From Mesorhizobium sp. LMG 17147 (GTDB lineage Bacteria; Pseudomonadota; Alphaproteobacteria; Rhizobiales; Rhizobiaceae), in assembly GCF_024297145.1 (NCBI RefSeq), contig NZ_JANCTC010000008.1, positions 62,001 through 126,000 of the forward strand: a stretch of 64,000 nucleotides of DNA. The letters run 5' to 3'. The notes beneath the pieces were generated by a model that saw only the letters and a program-made list of their open reading frames with translations, made no database searches and had not been told where the DNA came from. Position numbers and translations under genes: made by a program. Below are positions 61,751 to 64,000 of this stretch, piece after piece. How positions within the stretch are numbered: the first letter of the stretch is position 1; the number at the start of each line of letters is the position of its first letter.

Positions 61751-61968
61751 TCACTTGCCCTGATGCGCAGGCCGGGTGTCGCCTTTCTTTTCGGGGTCGT
61801 GGGTATGGTGGCTGTCGCGTTCGCCGCCGCCACCGGAGACCTTGCTGTGGCTGCGCCGGTCGGAATCGGCCGCGGCTTTTCGACGCTCAGCGGCTTCTTG
61901 GCGTTTTCGTGCGCCGCGCCGGGACCACCCTGGCGGATGCTGGCAGGAGTCTTCTTCGATGTGGACAT
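61751..61968 (-). pseudogene. Small polar protein gene with single-base frameshift
   Basis: From ATG 61968 the frame reads MSTSKKTPASIRQGGPGAAH and onward to AKKPLSVEKPR, after which it becomes Ala/Pro-rich. A second frame from about 61870 reads DSDRRSHSKVSGGGGERDSH and then HTHDPEKKGDTRPAHQGK, a natural-looking end with a TGA at 61751-61753. One extra base near 61867-61875 joins both into a 72-residue polar protein. It starts 3 nt after the stop of the 61972 gene, so they are a pair. Either a decayed gene or a base-calling error. Confidence 0.6.
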
Positions 61969-61971
61969 GGC

Positions 61972-62157
61972 CTAGCGATCCTGGACGTTGCCTTGATGGG
62001 TGGTGTTGACCTTCGTATTGCCTTGCTGGCCCTGCTTGTCGGGATCCGGCACGGTCGATTGGCCGTGCGGTGCTTGGTCGGCGGCTACCGGTTTTTTGTC
62101 ACCGGCTCCTTTTGGGCTCAGATTCTCCGGTGGAACAGGGGGAGGTTTTGTGCTCAT
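61972..62157 (-). CDS. Small Pro/Gln-rich hypothetical protein (61 aa)
   Basis: 61 residues beginning MSTKPPPVPPENLSPKGAGD and ending with an Asn/Gln/Thr-rich tail. Highly polar with no hydrophobic core, probably disordered. AAGGAG lies 9 nt before the start. Proteins with this opening recur in rhizobial genomes as far as I recall, without a known function. Confidence 0.7.
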   Translation of the reverse strand: MSTKPPPVPPENLSPKGAGDKKPVAADQAPHGQSTVPDPDKQGQQGNTKVNTTHQGNVQDR

Positions 62158-62292
62158 GGCGTTTCTCCTTCCGCCACCCAAACAAGCGGCTCGGGAGAAA
62201 GGTTCCCGAGGGTCCGATACGAACGGCGCTTGTCGCAACGAGCCGGGTCCCGGACCACGGCTTGAGGCCAGGGGACGCCTGCACATCCCGGG

Positions 62293-62505
62293 TTATTTCT
62301 TGATGATGGTTCCGTGGTTCAGATCGAAGGCCTCGGTACCGAAGGCCTGCCTGTAGAAATCCTGCTGCAGTTCGCCCCATTCGCCGAGATAGGCGCCGCA
62401 ATTGCTGCAATAGATCGGCGTCGAATCCTTCGGATTGTCGGGAATCTCCATCAGGATCGTCCCGCACGCCTTGCAATCGAGCTTGTCATCCAAACGGCGG
62501 CCCAT
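62293..62505 (-). CDS. Small zinc-ribbon protein (70 aa)
   Basis: 70 residues. Two CxxC knuckles, CKAC (residues 11-14) and CSNC (33-36), spaced as in a zinc ribbon, followed by GAYLGEWGELQQDFYRQAFG. No membrane segment. Probably a metal-binding small protein of unknown role. The gap 62158-62292 (135 nt) shows nothing notable. Confidence 0.75.
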   Translation of the reverse strand: MGRRLDDKLDCKACGTILMEIPDNPKDSTPIYCSNCGAYLGEWGELQQDFYRQAFGTEAFDLNHGTIIKK

Positions 62506-62599
62506 CGGCGCATCATGGCGCGTTTTCGGCCGCGCGCCAATTGTTGTTTTCGTACCAAGCCCCGAATGGCACGTTTTCCAACCTGCAACGGATCGCAGG

Positions 62600-63037
62600 C
62601 TAGCGGTCCGCCGGATTTCCGAAGGCAGGATCTCGCCGCCTCGAATACGTCCCCACCCGCGGCAGATCGTCTGGAAAGTCGACCCAGGGCAGCCTCATGT
62701 CCCAATATGCATGGGCCTGTGGCGGAAATCGTACGGGATGATCGAGGAAGCCGATCGTCAGATAGAGTTCGTCCGGCAGGCCCTGGTCGACATAGCCGAT
62801 CGATGTCCCGCAATCCGCGCAGAAGGACCGTAGCACGCCGGGGGTTTTCGAGAAGGTTTTCGGTGTGCCGGTGAGCAATGTGAATTCAGAAGGCCGATAG
62901 CCGACCCACACCGTTAGCGGGCTTCCTATCGCCTTGCGGCAGTCGTCATCGTGGTCGGAGCAAATCCAGAAAGGCTCGCCGCGCATCTCCGCCGTTATGG
63001 CGCCGCAAAAACAGGAGCCCGTTTCAGTTCGTGGCAT
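62600..63037 (-). CDS. GFA family protein (glutathione-dependent formaldehyde-activating enzyme-like)
   Basis: 145 residues with the Mss4-like GFA zinc fold: CFCGAI near residues 9-14 and FCADCGTS near 72-79; the central DDDCRKAIG keeps only one of the usual pair of Cys. GFA proteins bind zinc and, in some cases, glutathione; most are uncharacterised. It stands alone between small genes. Confidence 0.88.
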   Translation of the reverse strand: MPRTETGSCFCGAITAEMRGEPFWICSDHDDDCRKAIGSPLTVWVGYRPSEFTLLTGTPKTFSKTPGVLRSFCADCGTSIGYVDQGLPDELYLTIGFLDHPVRFPPQAHAYWDMRLPWVDFPDDLPRVGTYSRRRDPAFGNPADR

Positions 63038-63064
63038 TGGTTAACTTCATTGCTGGACCGGCCT

Positions 63065-63283
63065 TCATTGCTGGCCTGGCATTTCGGTATTTTCCTTGGG
63101 GTTCTTCTTGATGCCGGCGGCAGGCGAAGTATCGGCCGGAGCATTGCCACCCTGGTTCTGTTCAGGGGCTCTTTTGAGCGGCGAGGTTTGCCAGCCCATA
63201 TCGCCGTACAAAAAGCCTATGAGAAAGCCGACGATGATGATGGCCGAAATCACCATCGCAATTAACGCGTTACGTCGCTCCAT
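63065..63283 (-). CDS. Small membrane-anchored hypothetical protein (72 aa)
   Basis: 72 residues. MERRNALIAMVISAIIIVGF gives one N-terminal membrane segment (about 6-26); the rest is polar, with a Pro/Asn/Gln-rich tail (NQGGNAPADTSPAAG). AAAGGAG stands 9 nt before the start. Function unknown. The gap 63284-63436 shows no element. Confidence 0.75.
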   Translation of the reverse strand: MERRNALIAMVISAIIIVGFLIGFLYGDMGWQTSPLKRAPEQNQGGNAPADTSPAAGIKKNPKENTEMPGQQ

Positions 63284-63436
63284 TTCGCGCGGCTCCTTTC
63301 TTCGAGCCGAACAAACGATGGCGGAAATGGTTCCGGCAGGCCTCGACCCGGAATCGGCGGCGGCAGGCTGGCACCATGCCGCGCCCGACCGACAAGCCGC
63401 TGGATTGAAAAGGCGGGCCGCTGGAATGACAGGAAT

Positions 63437-63796
63437 TCAGCAAGCTCGCGCGAGTTCATCCACGGCATTCAGGATCGCGCTCTGGCTCGCCGGCTTCTGC
63501 ACGATCCTGCAAGTGCGGAACTCGGCCGGAATTTCGCGTTCGCCGTACCCGGAGAGGAAGGCGAACGGAACACCGCTCGTTTGCAACGCTTCCGCGATCG
63601 GATAGCTGGTTTCGTCGTTCAACTGGATGTCCAACAACGCCGCGTCGATGCCGCCTTCGCCAACGAGCCGAAGTGCCGCCGTCACCGACGACACCGGTCC
63701 AACCACCTGATGGCCGGCTTTGCGCAGGTAAACCGCCGCGTCGTCGGCGATCAGCCATTCGTCCTCGACAATCAGCACGCGCATCTGTCCGGTCAC
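63437..63796 (-). CDS. Single-domain response regulator
   Basis: 119 residues, receiver domain only. MRVLIVEDEWLIADDAA carries the acidic pocket, Asp near residue 56 in AALLDIQLND is the phosphorylation site, then Ser/Thr in FLSGYG and Lys in IVQKPAS. No output domain, so it works as a phosphate relay or competitor. Its ATG overlaps the stop of the histidine-kinase gene (ATGA), so they are a cognate pair. Confidence 0.92.
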   Translation of the reverse strand: MTGQMRVLIVEDEWLIADDAAVYLRKAGHQVVGPVSSVTAALRLVGEGGIDAALLDIQLNDETSYPIAEALQTSGVPFAFLSGYGEREIPAEFRTCRIVQKPASQSAILNAVDELARAC

Positions 63797-64000
63797 GACG
63801 AGCCCTCGCGGGTCAGTGGGAATGCGATTTCCGCCTCCAAACCATTCGAGTGGAAAGTTGTTTCAACCTTTCCGCCCAGTCGGTAACCGATTTCTCCGCG
63901 TAGAAGGGTTAGGCCGAAGCCGCTGTCGGTTGGCTGCTTGATGCGAGGGCCGCCCTTCTCGCGCCAGACGAGCCTGAAGGTCACGTCCGCCACCGACCAC
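63793..64000 (-). CDS. HWE/HisKA_2-type sensor histidine kinase (C-terminal part)
   Basis: Only the last 68 residues are in the window; the rest continues beyond the right edge. RLVWREKGGPRIKQPTDSGFG followed by LTLLRGEIGYRLGGKVETTF and AEIAFPL form the end of an HWE/HisKA_2 ATPase domain (G-box and final strands). Co-translated with the single-domain regulator. Confidence 0.82.
   Translation of the reverse strand, partial: WSVADVTFRLVWREKGGPRIKQPTDSGFGLTLLRGEIGYRLGGKVETTFHSNGLEAEIAFPLTREGSS

Noticed and set aside
61763..61975. 70-codon plus-strand frame resembling a membrane protein
   Set aside because: Fully antisense to the polar small-protein gene, whose two frames look more natural; hydrophobicity arises from the complement of Ala/Gly/Thr codons.
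1..64000. Search for tRNA, rRNA, CRISPR, insertion sequences, prophage, attachment sites
   Set aside because: No tRNA cloverleaf, repeat-spacer array, transposase, integrase or phage genes seen; the only mobile-looking item is the palindromic element at 35758-35928.

Overview
The window is GC-rich chromosomal DNA from an alphaproteobacterium, most likely a Mesorhizobium-like member of the Hyphomicrobiales (rhizobia). The signs are the dense packing of solute importers (five ABC systems and one TRAP system in 64 kb), GntR/IclR/RpiR/Lrp regulators paired with catabolic operons, an HWE-type kinase fragment with a single-domain response regulator, small rhizobial-type proteins, and a 171-bp palindromic element built like rhizobial intergenic repeats. 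No rRNA, tRNA, phage, transposase or CRISPR array was seen. Species assignment is inference.

Layout. 1-3463: end of a carbohydrate ABC importer (two permeases, one ATPase) followed by a cytosolic glycoside hydrolase of the MGH/GH63-like clan. 3545-4960: GlcD-type FAD oxidase. 4996-7047: pseudouridine breakdown (psuG and a kinase carrying its own helix-turn-helix). 7277-18955: a MurR-like regulator divergent from a MurA paralogue, an N-acetyl-sugar kinase, MurQ, a complete dipeptide-type ABC importer, a beta-lactamase-fold hydrolase and AnmK, which together look like a muropeptide uptake and cell-wall sugar recycling regulon. Two perfect copies and one degenerate copy of the same 15-bp operator lie in front of its two promoters. 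18952-22884: GNAT, MFS exporter with a divergent Lrp regulator, a DHFR/RibD-like protein and an ECF sigma factor with an NTF2-like tail.

22890-32118 is a divergent unit around a GntR regulator. Leftwards run DUF3830, TIGR04076, aldo/keto reductase, SnoaL-like and Liv-type binding protein genes. Rightwards run a LivGFHM importer and an FAD amine/amino-acid oxidase. 33231-39346: hydantoin/Asp-Glu racemase with a polyamine-type ABC importer and a divergent GntR. 39354-43517: lactonase, then a MaoC / CaiB / signal-less binding-protein-like module behind a 21-codon leader ORF. 43742-52920: IclR-controlled sugar(-acid) uptake and catabolism, with amidohydrolase lactonase, ABC importer (binding-protein gene frameshifted), enolase-superfamily dehydratase, RhaM-type mutarotase, Gfo/Idh/MocA dehydrogenase and a second MaoC.

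53164-60999 is a leftward operon: GntR, RutA-like flavin monooxygenase, flavin reductase, TRAP importer, a tandem EthD-like protein, HpcH-type aldolase and 2-hydroxyacid dehydrogenase. 61160-64000 holds a possible small RNA, several small proteins (one frameshifted), a GFA-family protein, and a response regulator with the end of its histidine kinase.

The most interesting systems are the muropeptide regulon with its private operator and an intact MurA paralogue, the TRAP-fed RutA-like operon, and the two catabolic units (DUF3830/Liv and MaoC/CaiB) whose substrates are not evident from the sequence.
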